DNA from: Auanema rhodensis
Taxonomy: Eukaryota; Nematoda; Chromadorea; Rhabditida; Rhabditidae
Direction of reading: 5' to 3'
Length of the DNA: 64,000 nt
Assembly (NCBI GenBank): GCA_964057225.1
Contig: OZ059899.1
Span: 16,438,501 to 16,502,500 of the forward strand
Of the stretch, positions 21,041-35,250 are shown in pieces. The position numbers and the translations under genes are program-made. The notes under the pieces are model-generated. The model did not search any database. It worked only from the letters and a program-made list of their open reading frames with translations, and was not told the DNA's origin. Each line of letters starts with the position of its first letter. The stretch's first letter is position 1.

Positions 21041-23840
21041 AAGTCACGGCCGAATCTTACTCGGAATATCAGATTCTACACATCTGAATACCCAAGTTGT
21101 AACTATTTGTGTCCGGTTATAGTTGATAATATTGGAGAAACATTGACAATCACCGAAAACAACGTGCCTACAGCCTGAACTTTTTTGTGAACAAATCTTG
21201 TGGATGGGGTTGATATAAACCTTTTTTCCGGAAAACTGAGAAGTCACAGCCAAATCACACCAAGTAATTCAGATTCTACACATCTGAATACCCAAGTTGT
21301 AACTATTTTTGTTTGATTATAGTTGATAATATTGGAGAAACATTGACAATCACCGGACACAACGTGCCTACAGCCTGAACTTTTTTGTGAACAAATCTTG
21401 TGGATGGGGTTGATATAAACCTTTTTTCCGGAAAACTGAGAAGTCACAGCCAAATCACACCAAGTAATTCAGATTCTACACATCTGAATACCCAAGTTGT
21501 AACTATTTGTGTCCGGTTATAGTTGATAATATTGGAGAAACATTGACAATCACCGAAAACAACGTGCCTACAGCCTGAACTTTTTTGTGAACAAATCTTG
21601 TGGATGGGGTTGATATAAACCTTTTTTCCGGAAAACTGAGAAGTCACAGCCAAATCACACCAAGTAATTCAGATTCTACACATCTGAATACCCAAGTTGT
21701 AACTATTTTTGTTTGATTATAGTTGATAATATTGGAGAAACATTGACAATCACCGAACACAACGTGCCTACAGCCTGAACTTTTTTGTGAACAAATCTTG
21801 TGGATGGGGTTGATATAAACCTTTTTTCCGGAAAACTGAGAAGTCACGGCCGAATCTTACTCGGAATATCAGATTCTACACATCTGAATACCCAAGTTGT
21901 AACTATTTTTGTTTGATTATAGTTGATAATATTGGAGAAACATTGACAATCACCGAACACAACGTGCCTACAGCCTGAACTTTTCTGTGAACAAATCTTG
22001 TGGATGGGGTTGATATAAACCTTTTTTCCGGAAAACTGAGAAGTCACAGCCAAATCACACCAAGTAATTCAGATTCTACACATCTGAATACCCAAGTTGT
22101 AACTATTTTTGTTTGATTATAGTTGATAATATTGGAGAAACATTGACAATCACCGGACACAACGTGCCTACAGCCTGAACTTTTTTGTGAACAAATCTTG
22201 TGGATGGGGTTGATATAAACCTTTTTTCCGGAAAACTGAGAAGTCACAGCCAAATCACACCAAGTAATTCAGATTCTACACATCTGAATACCCAAGTTGT
22301 AACTATTTTTGTTTGATTATAGTTGATAATATTGGAGAAACATTGACAATCACCGGACACAACGTGCCTACAGCCTGAACTTTTTTGTGAACAAATCTTG
22401 TGGATGGGGTTGATATAAACCTTTTTTCCGGAAAACTGAGAAGTCACGGCCGAATCTTACTCGGAATATCAGATTCTACACATCTGAATACCCAAGTTGT
22501 AACTATTTGTGTCCGGTTATAGTTGATAATATTGGAGAAACATTGACAATCACCGAAAACAACGTGCCTACAGCCTGAACTTTTTTGTGAACAAATCTTG
22601 TGGATGGGGTTGATATAAACCTTTTTTCCGGAAAACTGAGAAGTCACAGCCAAATCACACCAAGTAATTCAGATTCTACACATCTGAATACCCAAGTTGT
22701 AACTATTTTTGTTTGATTATAGTTGATAATATTGGAGAAACATTGACAATCACCGGACACAACGTGCCTACAGCCTGAACTTTTTTGTGAACAAATCTTG
22801 TGGATGGGGTTGATATAAACCTTTTTTCCGGAAAACTGAGAAGTCACAGCCAAATCACACCAAGTAATTCAGATTCTACACATCTGAATACCCAAGTTGT
22901 AACTATTTGTGTCCGGTTATAGTTGATAATATTGGAGAAACATTGACAATCACCGAAAACAACGTGCCTACAGCCTGAACTTTTTTGTGAACAAATCTTG
23001 TGGATGGGGTTGATATAAACCTTTTTTCCGGAAAACTGAGAAGTCACAGCCAAATCACACCAAGTAATTCAGATTCTACACATCTGAATACCCAAGTTGT
23101 AACTATTTTTGTTTGATTATAGTTGATAATATTGGAGAAACATTGACAATCACCGAACACAACGTGCCTACAGCCTGAACTTTTTTGTGAACAAATCTTG
23201 TGGATGGGGTTGATATAAACCTTTTTTCCGGAAAACTGAGAAGTCACGGCCGAATCTTACTCGGAATATCAGATTCTACACATCTGAATACCCAAGTTGT
23301 AACTATTTTTGTTTGATTATAGTTGATAATATTGGAGAAACATTGACAATCACCGAACACAACGTGCCTACAGCCTGAACTTTTCTGTGAACAAATCTTG
23401 TGGATGGGGTTGATATAAACCTTTTTTCCGGAAAACTGAGAAGTCACAGCCAAATCACACCAAGTAATTCAGATTCTACACATCTGAATACCCAAGTTGT
23501 AACTATTTTTGTTTGATTATAGTTGATAATATTGGAGAAACATTGACAATCACCGGACACAACGTGCCTACAGCCTGAACTTTTTTGTGAACAAATCTTG
23601 TGGATGGGGTTGATATAAACCTTTTTTCCGGAAAACTGAGAAGTCACAGCCAAATCACACCAAGTAATTCAGATTCTACACATCTGAATACCCAAGTTGT
23701 AACTATTTTTGTTTGATTATAGTTGATAATATTGGAGAAACATTGACAATCACCGAACACAACGTGCCTACAGCCTGAACTTTTTTGTGAACAAATCTTG
23801 TGGATGGGGTTGATATAAACCTTTTTTCCGGAAAACTGAG
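21041..23840 (+). repeat. Tandem duplication of a 1.4-kb, seven-monomer block
   Basis: The order of cassette and SNP states from 21041 repeats from 22441. A private variant, CTTTTCTGTGA in place of CTTTTTTGTGA, marks corresponding monomers at about 21981 and 23381, exactly 1400 bp apart. The last monomer of the two blocks differs, so later conversion has acted. Confidence 0.75.
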
Positions 23841-25045
23841 AAGTCACAGCCAAATCACACCAAGTAATTCAGATTCTACACATCTGAATACCCAAGTTGT
23901 AACTATTTTTGTTTGATTATAGTTGATAATATTGGAGAAACATTGACAATCACCGGACACAACGTGCCTACAGCCTGAACTTTTTTGTGAACAAATCTTG
24001 TGGATGGGGTTGATATAAACCTTTTTTCCGGAAAACTGAGAAGTCACAGCCAAATCACACCAAGTAATTCAGATTCTACACATCTGAATACCCAAGTTGT
24101 AACTATTTTTGTTTGATTATAGTTGATAATATTGGAGAAACATTGACAATCACCGAACACAACGTGCCTACAGCCTGAACTTTTCTGTGAACAAATCTTG
24201 TGGATGGGGTTGATATAAACCTTTTTTCCGGAAAACTGAGAAGTCACAGCCAAATCACACCAAGTAATTCAGATTCTACACATCTGAATACCCAAGTTGT
24301 AACTATTTGTGTCCGGTTATAGTTGATAATATTGGAGAAACATTGACAATCACCGAAAACAACGTGCCTACAGCCTGAACTTTTTTGTGAACAAATCTTG
24401 TGGATGGGGTTGATATAAACCTTTTTTTCCGGAAAACTGAGAAGTCACGGCCGAATCTTACTCGGAATATCAGATTCTACACATCTGAATACCCAAGTTG
24501 TAACTATTTGTGTCCGGTTATAGTTGATAATATTGGAGAAACATTGACAATCACCGAAAACAACGTGCCTACAGCCTGAACTTTTTTGTGAACAAATCTT
24601 GTGGATGGGGTTGATATAAACCTTTTTTCCGGAAAACTGAGAAGTCACAGCCAAATCACACCAAGTAATTCAGATTCTACACATCTGAATACCCAAGTTG
24701 TAACTATTTGTGTCCGGTTATAGTTGATAATATTGGAGAAACATTGACAATCACCGAACACAACGTGCCTACAGCCTGAACTTTTTTGTGAACAAATCTT
24801 GTGGATGGGGTTGATATAAACCTTTTTTCCGGAAAACTGAGAAGTCACAGCCAAATCACACCAAGTAATTCAGATTCTACACATCTGAATACCCAAGTTG
24901 TAACTATTTGTGTTTGATTATAGTTGATAATATTGGAGAAACATTGACAATCACCGAACACAACGTGCCTGCAGCCTGAACTTTTTTGTGAACAAATCTT
25001 GTGGATGGGGTTGATATAAACCTTTTTTTCCGGAAAACTGAGAAG

Positions 25046-27450
25046 TCACGGCCGAATCTTACTCGGAATATCAGATTCTACACATCTGAATACCCAAGTT
25101 GTAACTATTTTTGTTTGATTATAGTTGATAATATTGGAGAAACATTGACAATCACCGAACACAACGTGCCTGCAGCCTGAACTTTTTTGTGAACAAATCT
25201 TGTGGATGGGGTTGATATAAACCTTTTTTCCGGAAAACTGAGAAGTCACGGCCGAATCTTACTCGGAATATCAGATTCTACACATCTGAATACCCAAGTT
25301 GTAACTATTTTTGTTTGATTATAGTTGATAATATTGGAGAAACATTGACAATCACCGAACACAACGTGCCTGCAGCCTGAACTTTTTTGTGAACAAATCT
25401 TGTGGATGGGGTTGATATAAACCTTTTTTCCGGAAAACTGAGAAGTCACGGCCGAATCTTACTCGGAATATCAGATTCTACACATCTTAATACCCAAGTT
25501 GTAACTATTTTTGTTTGATTATAGTTGATAATATTGGAGAAACATTGACAATCACCGAACACAACGTGCCTGCAGCCTGAACTTTTTTGTGAACAAATCT
25601 TGTGGATGGGGTTGATATAAACCTTTTTTCCGGAAAACTGAGAAGTCACGGCCGAATCTTACTCGGAATATCAGATTCTACACATCTGAATACCCAAGTT
25701 GTAACTATTTTTGTTTGATTATAGTTGATAATATTGGAGAAACATTGACAATCACCGAACACAACGTGCCTGCAGCCTGAACTTTTTTGTGAACAAATCT
25801 TGTGGATGGGGTTGATATAAACCTTTTTTCCGGAAAACTGAGAAGTCACGGCCGAATCTTACTCGGAATATCAGATTCTACACATCTGAATACCCAAGTT
25901 GTAACTATTTTTGTTTGATTATAGTTGATAATATTGGAGAAACATTGACAATCACCGAACACAACGTGCCTGCAGCCTGAACTTTTTTGTGAACAAATCT
26001 TGTGGATGGGGTTGATATAAACCTTTTTTCCGGAAAACTGAGAAGTCACGGCCGAATCTTACTCGGAATATCAGATTCTACACATCTGAATACCCAAGTT
26101 GTAACTATTTTTGTTTGATTATAGTTGATAATATTGGAGAAACATTGACAATCACCGAACACAACGTGCCTACAGCCTGAACTTTTTTTGTGAACAAATC
26201 TTGTGGATGGGGTTGATATAAACCTTTTTTCCGGAAAACTGAGAAGTCACGGCCGAATCTTACTCGGAATATCAGATTCTACACATCTGAATACCCAAGT
26301 TGTAACTATTTTTGTTTGATTATAGTTGATAATATTGGAGAAACATTGACAATCACCGAACACAACGTGCCTGCAGCCTGAACTTTTTTGTGAACAAATC
26401 TTGTGGATGGGGTTGATATAAACCTTTTTTCCGGAAAACTGAGAAGTCACGGCCGAATCTTACTCGGAATATCAGATTCTACACATCTGAATACCCAAGT
26501 TGTAACTATTTTTGTTTGATTATAGTTGATAATATTGGAGAAACATTGACAATCACCGAACACAACGTGCCTGCAGCCTGAACTTTTTTGTGAACAAATC
26601 TTGTGGATGGGGTTGATATAAACCTTTTTTCCGGAAAACTGAGAAGTCACGGCCGAATCTTACTCGGAATATCAGATTCTACACATCTGAATACCCAAGT
26701 TGTAACTATTTTTGTTTGATTATAGTTGATAATATTGGAGAAACATTGACAATCACCGAACACAACGTGCCTACAGCCTGAACTTTTTTTGTGAACAAAT
26801 CTTGTGGATGGGGTTGATATAAACCTTTTTTCCGGAAAACTGAGAAGTCACGGCCGAATCTTACTCGGAATATCAGATTCTACACATCTGAATACCCAAT
26901 TTGTAACTATTTTTGTTTGATTATAGTTGATAATATTGGAGAAACATTGACAATCACCGAACACAACGTGCCTGCAGCCTGAACTTTTTTGTGAACAAAT
27001 CTTGTGGATGGGGTTGATATAAACCTTTTTTCCGGAAAACTGAGAAGTCACGGCCGAATCTTACTCGGAATATCAGATTCTACACATCTGAATACCCAAT
27101 TTGTAACTATTTTTGTTTGATTATAGTTGATAATATTGGAGAAACATTGACAATCACCGAACACAACGTGCCTGCAGCCTGAACTTTTTTGTGAACAAAT
27201 CTTGTGGATGGGGTTGATATAAACCTTTTTTCCGGAAAACTGAGAAGTCACGGCCGAATCTTACTCGGAATATCAGATTCTCCACATCTGAATACCCAAG
27301 TTGTAACTATTTTTGTTTGATTTTAGTTGATAATATTGGAGAAACATTGACAATCACCGAACACAACGTGCCTACAGCCTGAACTTTTTTGTGAACAAAT
27401 CTTGTGGATGGGGTTGATATAAACCTTTTTTCCGGAAAACTGAGAAGTCA
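25046..27450 (+). repeat. B-cassette domain with 600-bp trimer repeat
   Basis: All monomers here carry cassette B. From 24971 most have TGCCTGCAG instead of TGCCTACAG. After 26160 the order is one TACAG monomer followed by two TGCAG monomers, and the TACAG monomers at about 26171 and 26771 share an extra T in ACTTTTTTTGTG. This gives a 600-601-bp trimer repeated twice. Confidence 0.7.
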
Positions 27451-30400
27451 CGGCCGAATCTTACTCGGAATATCAGATTCTACACATCTGAATACCCAAG
27501 TTGTAACTATTTATTTTTCATTATAGTTGATAATATTGGAGAAACATTGACAATCACCGAACACAACGTGCCTACAGCCTGAACTTTTTTGTGAACAAAT
27601 CTTGTGGATGGGGTTGATATAAACCTTTTTTCCGGAAAACTGAGAAGTCACGGCCGAATCTTACTCGGAATATCAGATTCTCCACATCTGAATACCCAAG
27701 TTGTAACTATTTTTGTTTGATTATAGTTGATAATATTGGAGAAACATTGACAATCACCGAACACAACGTGCCTACAGCCTGAACTTTTTTGTGAACAAAT
27801 CTTGTGGATGGGGTTGATATAAACCTTTTTTCCGGAAAACTGAGAAGTCACAGCCAAATCACACCAAGTAATTCAGATTTTACACATCTGAATACCCAAC
27901 TTAGGATTATTTATTTTTCATTATAGTTGATGATTTTTGAGAAAAATTGACAATCACCGGACACAACGTGCCTACAGCCTGAACTTTTTTGTGAACAAAT
28001 CTTGTGGATGGGGTTGATATAAACCTTTTTTCCGGAAAACTGAGAAGTCACGGCCGAATCTTACTCGGAATATCAGATTCTACACATCTGAATACCCAAG
28101 TTGTAACTATTTTTGTTTGATTATAGTTGATAATATTGGAGAAACATTGACAATCACCGGACACAACGTGCCTACAGCCTGAACTTTTTTGTGAACAAAT
28201 CTTGTGGATGGGGTTGATATAAACCTTTTTTCCGGAAAACTGAGAAGTCACGGCCGAATCTTACTCGGAATATCAGATTCTACACATCTGAATACCCAAG
28301 TTGTAACTATTTGTGTCCGGTTATAGTTGATAATATTGGAGAAACATTGACAATCACCGAACACAACGTGCCTACAGCCTGAACTTTTTTGTGAACAAAT
28401 CTTGTGGATGGGGTTGATATAAACCTTTTTTCCGGAAAACTGAGAAGTCACGGCCGAATCTTACTCGGAATATCAGATTCTCCACATCTGAATACCCAAG
28501 TTGTAACTATTTATTTTTCATTATAGTTGATAATATTGGAGAAACATTGACAATCACCGGACACAACGTGCCTACAGCCTGAACTTTTTTGTGAACAAAT
28601 CTTGTGGATGGGGTTGATATAAACCTTTTTTCCGGAAAACTGAGAAGTCACGGCCGAATCTTACTCGGAATATCAGATTCTACACATCTGAATACCCAAG
28701 TTGTAACTATTTTTGTTTGATTATAGTTGATAATATTGGAGAAACATTGACAATCACCGGACACAACGTGCCTACAGCCTGAACTTTTTTGTGAACAAAT
28801 CTTGTGGATGGGGTTGATATAAACCTTTTTTCCGGAAAACTGAGAAGTCACGGCCGAATCTTACTCGGAATATCAGATTCTACACATCTGAATACCCAAG
28901 TTGTAACTATTTGTGTCCGGTTATAGTTGATAATATTGGAGAAACATTGACAATCACCGAACACAACGTGCCTACAGCCTGAACTTTTTTGTGAACAAAT
29001 CTTGTGGATGGGGTTGATATAAACCTTTTTTCCGGAAAACTGAGAAGTCACGGCCGAATCTTACTCGGAATATCAGATTCTACACATCTGAATACCCAAG
29101 TTGTAACTATTTTTGTTTGATTATAGTTGATAATATTGGAGAAACATTGACAATCACCGGACACAACGTGCCTACAGCCTGAACTTTTTTTTGAACAAAT
29201 CTTGTGGATGGGGTTGATATAAACCTTTTTTCCGGAAAACTGAGAAGTCACGGCCGAATCTTACTCGGAATATCAGATTCTACACATCTGAATACCCAAG
29301 TTGTAACTATTTGTGTCCGGTTATAGTTGATAATATTGGAGAAACATTGACAATCACCGAACACAACGTGCCTACAGCCTGAACTTTTTTGTGAACAAAT
29401 CTTGTGGATGGGGTTGATATAAACCTTTTTTCCGGAAAACTGAGAAGTCACGGCCGAATCTTACTCGGAATATCAGATTCTCCACATCTGAATACCCAAG
29501 TTGTAACTATTTTTGTTTGATTATAGTTGATAATATTGGAGAAACATTGACAATCACCGGACACAACGTGCCTACAGCCTGAACTTTTTTGTGAACAAAT
29601 CTTGTGGATGGGGTTGATATAAACCTTTTTTCCGGAAAACTGAGAAGTCACGGCCGAATCTTACTCGGAATATCAGATTCTCCACATCTGAATACCCAAG
29701 TTGTAACTATTTTTGTTTGATTATAGTTGATAATATTGGAGAAACATTGACAATCACCGGACACAACGTGCCTACAGCCTGAACTTTTTTGTGAACAAAT
29801 CTTGTGGATGGGGTTGATATAAACCTTTTTTCCGGAAAACTGAGAAGTCACGGCCGAATCTTACTCGGAATATCAGATTCTCCACATCTGAATACCCAAG
29901 TTGTAACTATTTATTTTTCATTATAGTTGATAATATTGGAGAAACATTGACAATCACCGGACACAACGTGCCTACAGCCTGAACTTTTTTGTGAACAAAT
30001 CTTGTGGATGGGGTTGATATAAACCTTTTTTCCGGAAAACTGAGAAGTCACGGCCGAATCTTACTCGGAATATCAGATTCTCCACATCTGAATACCCAAG
30101 TTGTAACTATTTTTGTTTGATTATAGTTGATAATATTGGAGAAACATTGACAATCACCGGACACAACGTGCCTACAGCCTGAACTTTTTTGTGAACAAAT
30201 CTTGTGGATGGGGTTGATATAAACCTTTTTTCCGGAAAACTGAGAAGTCACGGCCGAATCTTACTCGGAATATCAGATTCTCCACATCTGAATACCCAAG
30301 TTGTAACTATTTTTGTTTGATTATAGTTGATAATATTGGAGAAACATTGACAATCACCGGACACAACGTGCCTACAGCCTGAACTTTTTTGTGAACAAAT

Positions 30401-30648
30401 CTTGTGGATGGGGTTGATATAAACCTTTTTTCCGGAAAACTGAGAAGTCACGGCCGAATCTTACTCGGAATATCAGATTCTACACATCTGAATACCTAAG
30501 TTGTAACTATTTTTGTTTGATTATAGTTGATAATATTGGAGAAACATTGACAATCACCGGACACAACGTGCCTACAGCCTGAACTTTTTTTGTGAACAAA
30601 TCTTGTGGATGGGGTTGATATAAACCTTTTTTCCGGAAAACTGAGAAG

Positions 30649-33600
30649 TCACGGCCGAATCTTACTCGGAATATCAGATTCTACACATCTGAATACCCAA
30701 GTTGTAACTATTTGTGTCCTGTTATAGTTGATAATATTGGAGAAACATTGACAATCACCGAACACAACGTGCCTACAGCCTGAACTTTTTTGTGAACAAA
30801 TCTTGTGGATGGGGTTGATATAAACCTTTTTTCCGGAAAACTGAGAAGTCACGGCCGAATCTTACTCGGAATATCAGATTCTACACATCTGAATACCTAA
30901 GTTGTAACTATTTTTGTTTGATTATAGTTGATAATATTGGAGAAACATTGACAATCACCGAACACAACGTGCCTACAGCCTGAACTTTTCTGTGAACAAA
31001 TCTTGTGGATGGGGTTGATATAAACCTTTTTTCCGGAAAACTGAGAAGTCACAGCCGGATCTTACTCGGAATATCAGATTCTACACATCTGAATACCTAA
31101 GTTGTAACTATTTTTGTTTGATTATAGTTGATAATATTGGAGAAACATTGACAATCACCGAACACAACGTGCCTACAGCCTGAACTTTTCTGTGAACAAA
31201 TCTTGTGGATGGGGTTGATATAAACCTTTTTTCCGGAAAACTGAGAAGTCACAGCCGGATCTTACTCGGAATATCAGATTCTACACATCTGAATACCTAA
31301 GTTGTAACTATTTTTGTTTGATTATAGTTGATAATATTGGAGAAACATTGACAATCACCGAACACAACGTGCCTACAGCCTGAACTTTTCTGTGAACAAA
31401 TCTTGTGGATGGGGTTGATATAAACCTTTTTTCCGGAAAACTGAGAAGTCACAGCCGGATCTTACTCGGAATATCAGATTCTACACATCTGAATACCCAA
31501 GTTGTAACTATTTTTGTTTGATTATAGTTGATAATATTGGAGAAACATTGACAATCACCGAACACAACGTGCCTACAGCCTGAACTTTTCTGTGAACAAA
31601 TCTTGTGGATGGGGTTGATATAAACCTTTTTTCCGGAAAACTGAGAAGTCACAGCCAAATCACACCAAGTAATTCAGATTCTACACATCTGAATACCTAA
31701 GTTGTAACTATTTTTGTTTGATTATAGTTGATAATATTGGAGAAACATTGACAATCACCGAACACAACGTGCCTACAGCCTGAACTTTTCTGTGAACAAA
31801 TCTTGTGGATGGGGTTGATATAAACCTTTTTTCCGGAAAACTGAGAAGTCACAGCCAAATCACACCAAGTAATTCAGATTCTACACATCTGAATACCCAA
31901 GTTGTAACTATTTGTGTCCGGTTATAGTTGATAATATTGGAGAAACATTGACAATCACCGAACACAACGTGCCTACAGCCTGAACTTTTTTGTGAACAAA
32001 TCTTGTGGATGGGGTTGATATAAAACTTTTTTCCGGAAAACTGAGAAGTCACAGCCGGATCTTACTCGGAATATCAGATTCTACACATCTGAATACCCAA
32101 GTTGTAACTATTTGTGTCCGGTTATAGTTGATAATATTGGAGAAACATTGACAATCACCGAACACAACGTGCCTACAGCCTGAACTTTTCTGTGAACAAA
32201 TCTTGTGGATGGGGTTGATATAAACCTTTTTTCCGGAAAACTGAGAAGTCACAGCCAAATCACACCAAGTAATTCAGATTCTACACATCTGAATACCCAA
32301 GTTGTAACTATTTGTGTCCGGTTATAGTTGATAATATTGGAGAAACATTGACAATCACCGAAAACAACGTGCCTACAGCCTGAACTTTTTTGTGAACAAA
32401 TCTTGTGGATGGGGTTGATATAAACCTTTTTTCCGGAAAACTGAGAAGTCACAGCCAAATCACACCAAGTAATTCAGATTCTACACATCTGAATACCTAA
32501 GTTGTAACTATTTGTGTCCGGTTATAGTTGATAATATTGGAGAAACATTGACAATCACCGAACACAACGTGCCTACAGCCTGAACTTTTTTGTGAACAAA
32601 TCTTGTGGATGGGGTTGATATAAACCTTTTTTCCGGAAAACTGAGAAGTCACAGCCAAATCACACCAAGTAATTCAGATTCTACACATCTGAATACCCAA
32701 GTTGTAACTATTTGTGTCCGGTTATAGTTGATAATATTGGAGAAACATTGACAATCACCGAAAACAACGTGCCTACAGCCTGAACTTTTTTGTGAACAAA
32801 TCTTGTGGATGGGGTTGATATAAACCTTTTTTCCGGAAAACTGAGAAGTCACAGCCAAATCACACCAAGTAATTCAGATTCTACACATCTGAATACCTAA
32901 GTTGTAACTATTTTTGTTTGATTATAGTTGATAATATTGGAGAAACATTGACAATCACCGAACACAACGTGCCTACAGCCTGAACTTTTTTGTGAACAAA
33001 TCTTGTGGATGGGGTTGATATAAACCTTTTTTCCGGAAAACTGAGAAGTCACGGCCGAATCTTACTCGGAATATCAGATTCTCCACATCTGAATACCCAA
33101 GTTGTAACTATTTTTGTTTGATTATAGTTGATAATATTGGAGAAACATTGACAATCACCGGACACAACGTGCCTACAGCCTGAACTTTTTTGTGAACAAA
33201 TCTTGTGGATGGGGTTGATATAAACCTTTTTTCCGGAAAACTGAGAAGTCACGGCCGAATCTCACTCGGAATATCAGATTCTACACATCTGAATACCTAA
33301 GTTGTAACTATTTTTGTTTGATTATAGTTGATAATATTGGAGAAACATTGACAATCACCGGACACAACGTGCCTACAGCCTGAACTTTTTTTGTGAACAA
33401 ATCTTGTGGATGGGGTTGATATAAACCTTTTTTCCGGAAAACTGAGAAGTCACGGCCGAATCTTACTCGGAATATCAGATTCTACACATCTGAATACCCA
33501 AGTTGTAACTATTTGTGTCCTGTTATAGTTGATAATATTGGAGAAACATTGACAATCACCGAACACAACGTGCCTACAGCCTGAACTTTTTTGTGAACAA

Positions 33601-35250
33601 ATCTTGTGGATGGGGTTGATATAAACCTTTTTTCCGGAAAACTGAGAAGTCACGGCCGAATCTTACTCGGAATATCAGATTCTACACATCTGAATACCTA
33701 AGTTGTAACTATTTTTGTTTGATTATAGTTGATAATATTGGAGAAACATTGACAATCACCGAACACAACGTGCCTACAGCCTGAACTTTTCTGTGAACAA
33801 ATCTTGTGGATGGGGTTGATATAAACCTTTTTTCCGGAAAACTGAGAAGTCACGGCCGAATCTTACTCGGAATATCAGATTCTACACATCTGAATACCTA
33901 AGTTGTAACTATTTTTGTTTGATTATAGTTGATAATATTGGAGAAACATTGACAATCACCGAACACAACGTGCCTACAGCCTGAACTTTTCTGTGAACAA
34001 ATCTTGTGGATGGGGTTGATATAAACCTTTTTTCCGGAAAACTGAGAAGTCACAGCCAAATCACACCAAGTAATTCAGATTCTACACATCTGAATACCTA
34101 AGTTGTAACTATTTTTGTTTGATTATAGTTGATAATATTGGAGAAACATTGACAATCACCGAACACAACGTGCCTACAGCCTGAACTTTTCTGTGAACAA
34201 ATCTTGTGGATGGGGTTGATATAAACCTTTTTTCCGGAAAACTGAGAAGTCACAGCCAAATCACACCAAGTAATTCAGATTCTACACATCTGAATACCCA
34301 AGTTGTAACTATTTGTGTCCGGTTATAGTTGATAATATTGGAGAAACATTGACAATCACCGAACACAACGTGCCTACAGCCTGAACTTTTTTGTGAACAA
34401 ATCTTGTGGATGGGGTTGATATAAAACTTTTTTCCGGAAAACTGAGAAGTCACAGCCGGATCTTACTCGGAATATCAGATTCTACACATCTGAATACCCA
34501 AGTTGTAACTATTTGTGTCCGGTTATAGTTGATAATATTGGAGAAACATTGACAATCACCGAACACAACGTGCCTACAGCCTGAACTTTTCTGTGAACAA
34601 ATCTTGTGGATGGGGTTGATATAAACCTTTTTTCCGGAAAACTGAGAAGTCACAGCCAAATCACACCAAGTAATTCAGATTCTACACATCTGAATACCCA
34701 AGTTGTAACTATTTGTGTCCGGTTATAGTTGATAATATTGGAGAAACATTGACAATCACCGAAAACAACGTGCCTACAGCCTGAACTTTTTTGTGAACAA
34801 ATCTTGTGGATGGGGTTGATATAAACCTTTTTTCCGGAAAACTGAGAAGTCACAGCCAAATCACACCAAGTAATTCAGATTCTACACATCTGAATACCTA
34901 AGTTGTAACTATTTGTGTCCGGTTATAGTTGATAATATTGGAGAAACATTGACAATCACCGAAAACAACGTGCCTACAGCCTGAACTTTTTTGTGAACAA
35001 ATCTTGTGGATGGGGTTGATATAAACCTTTTTTCCGGAAAACTGAGAAGTCACAGCCAAATCACACCAAGTAATTCAGATTCTACACATCTGAATACCCA
35101 AGTTGTAACTATTTGTGTCCGGTTATAGTTGATAATATTGGAGAAACATTGACAATCACCGAAAACAACGTGCCTACAGCCTGAACTTTTTTGTGAACAA
35201 ATCTTGTGGATGGGGTTGATATAAACCTTTTTTCCGGAAAACTGAGAAGT
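30649..35250 (+). repeat. Larger segmental duplication inside the satellite
   Basis: Rare variants recur in the same order: TGTCCTGTTATAG at about 30716 and 33517, and ATAAAACTTTT at about 32020 and 34421. The offset falls from 2801 to 2401 bp across the block, so the two copies differ by two monomers. The first copy holds extra units with the hybrid cassette CACAGCCGGATCTTACTCGG at 31051-31450. Confidence 0.65.
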
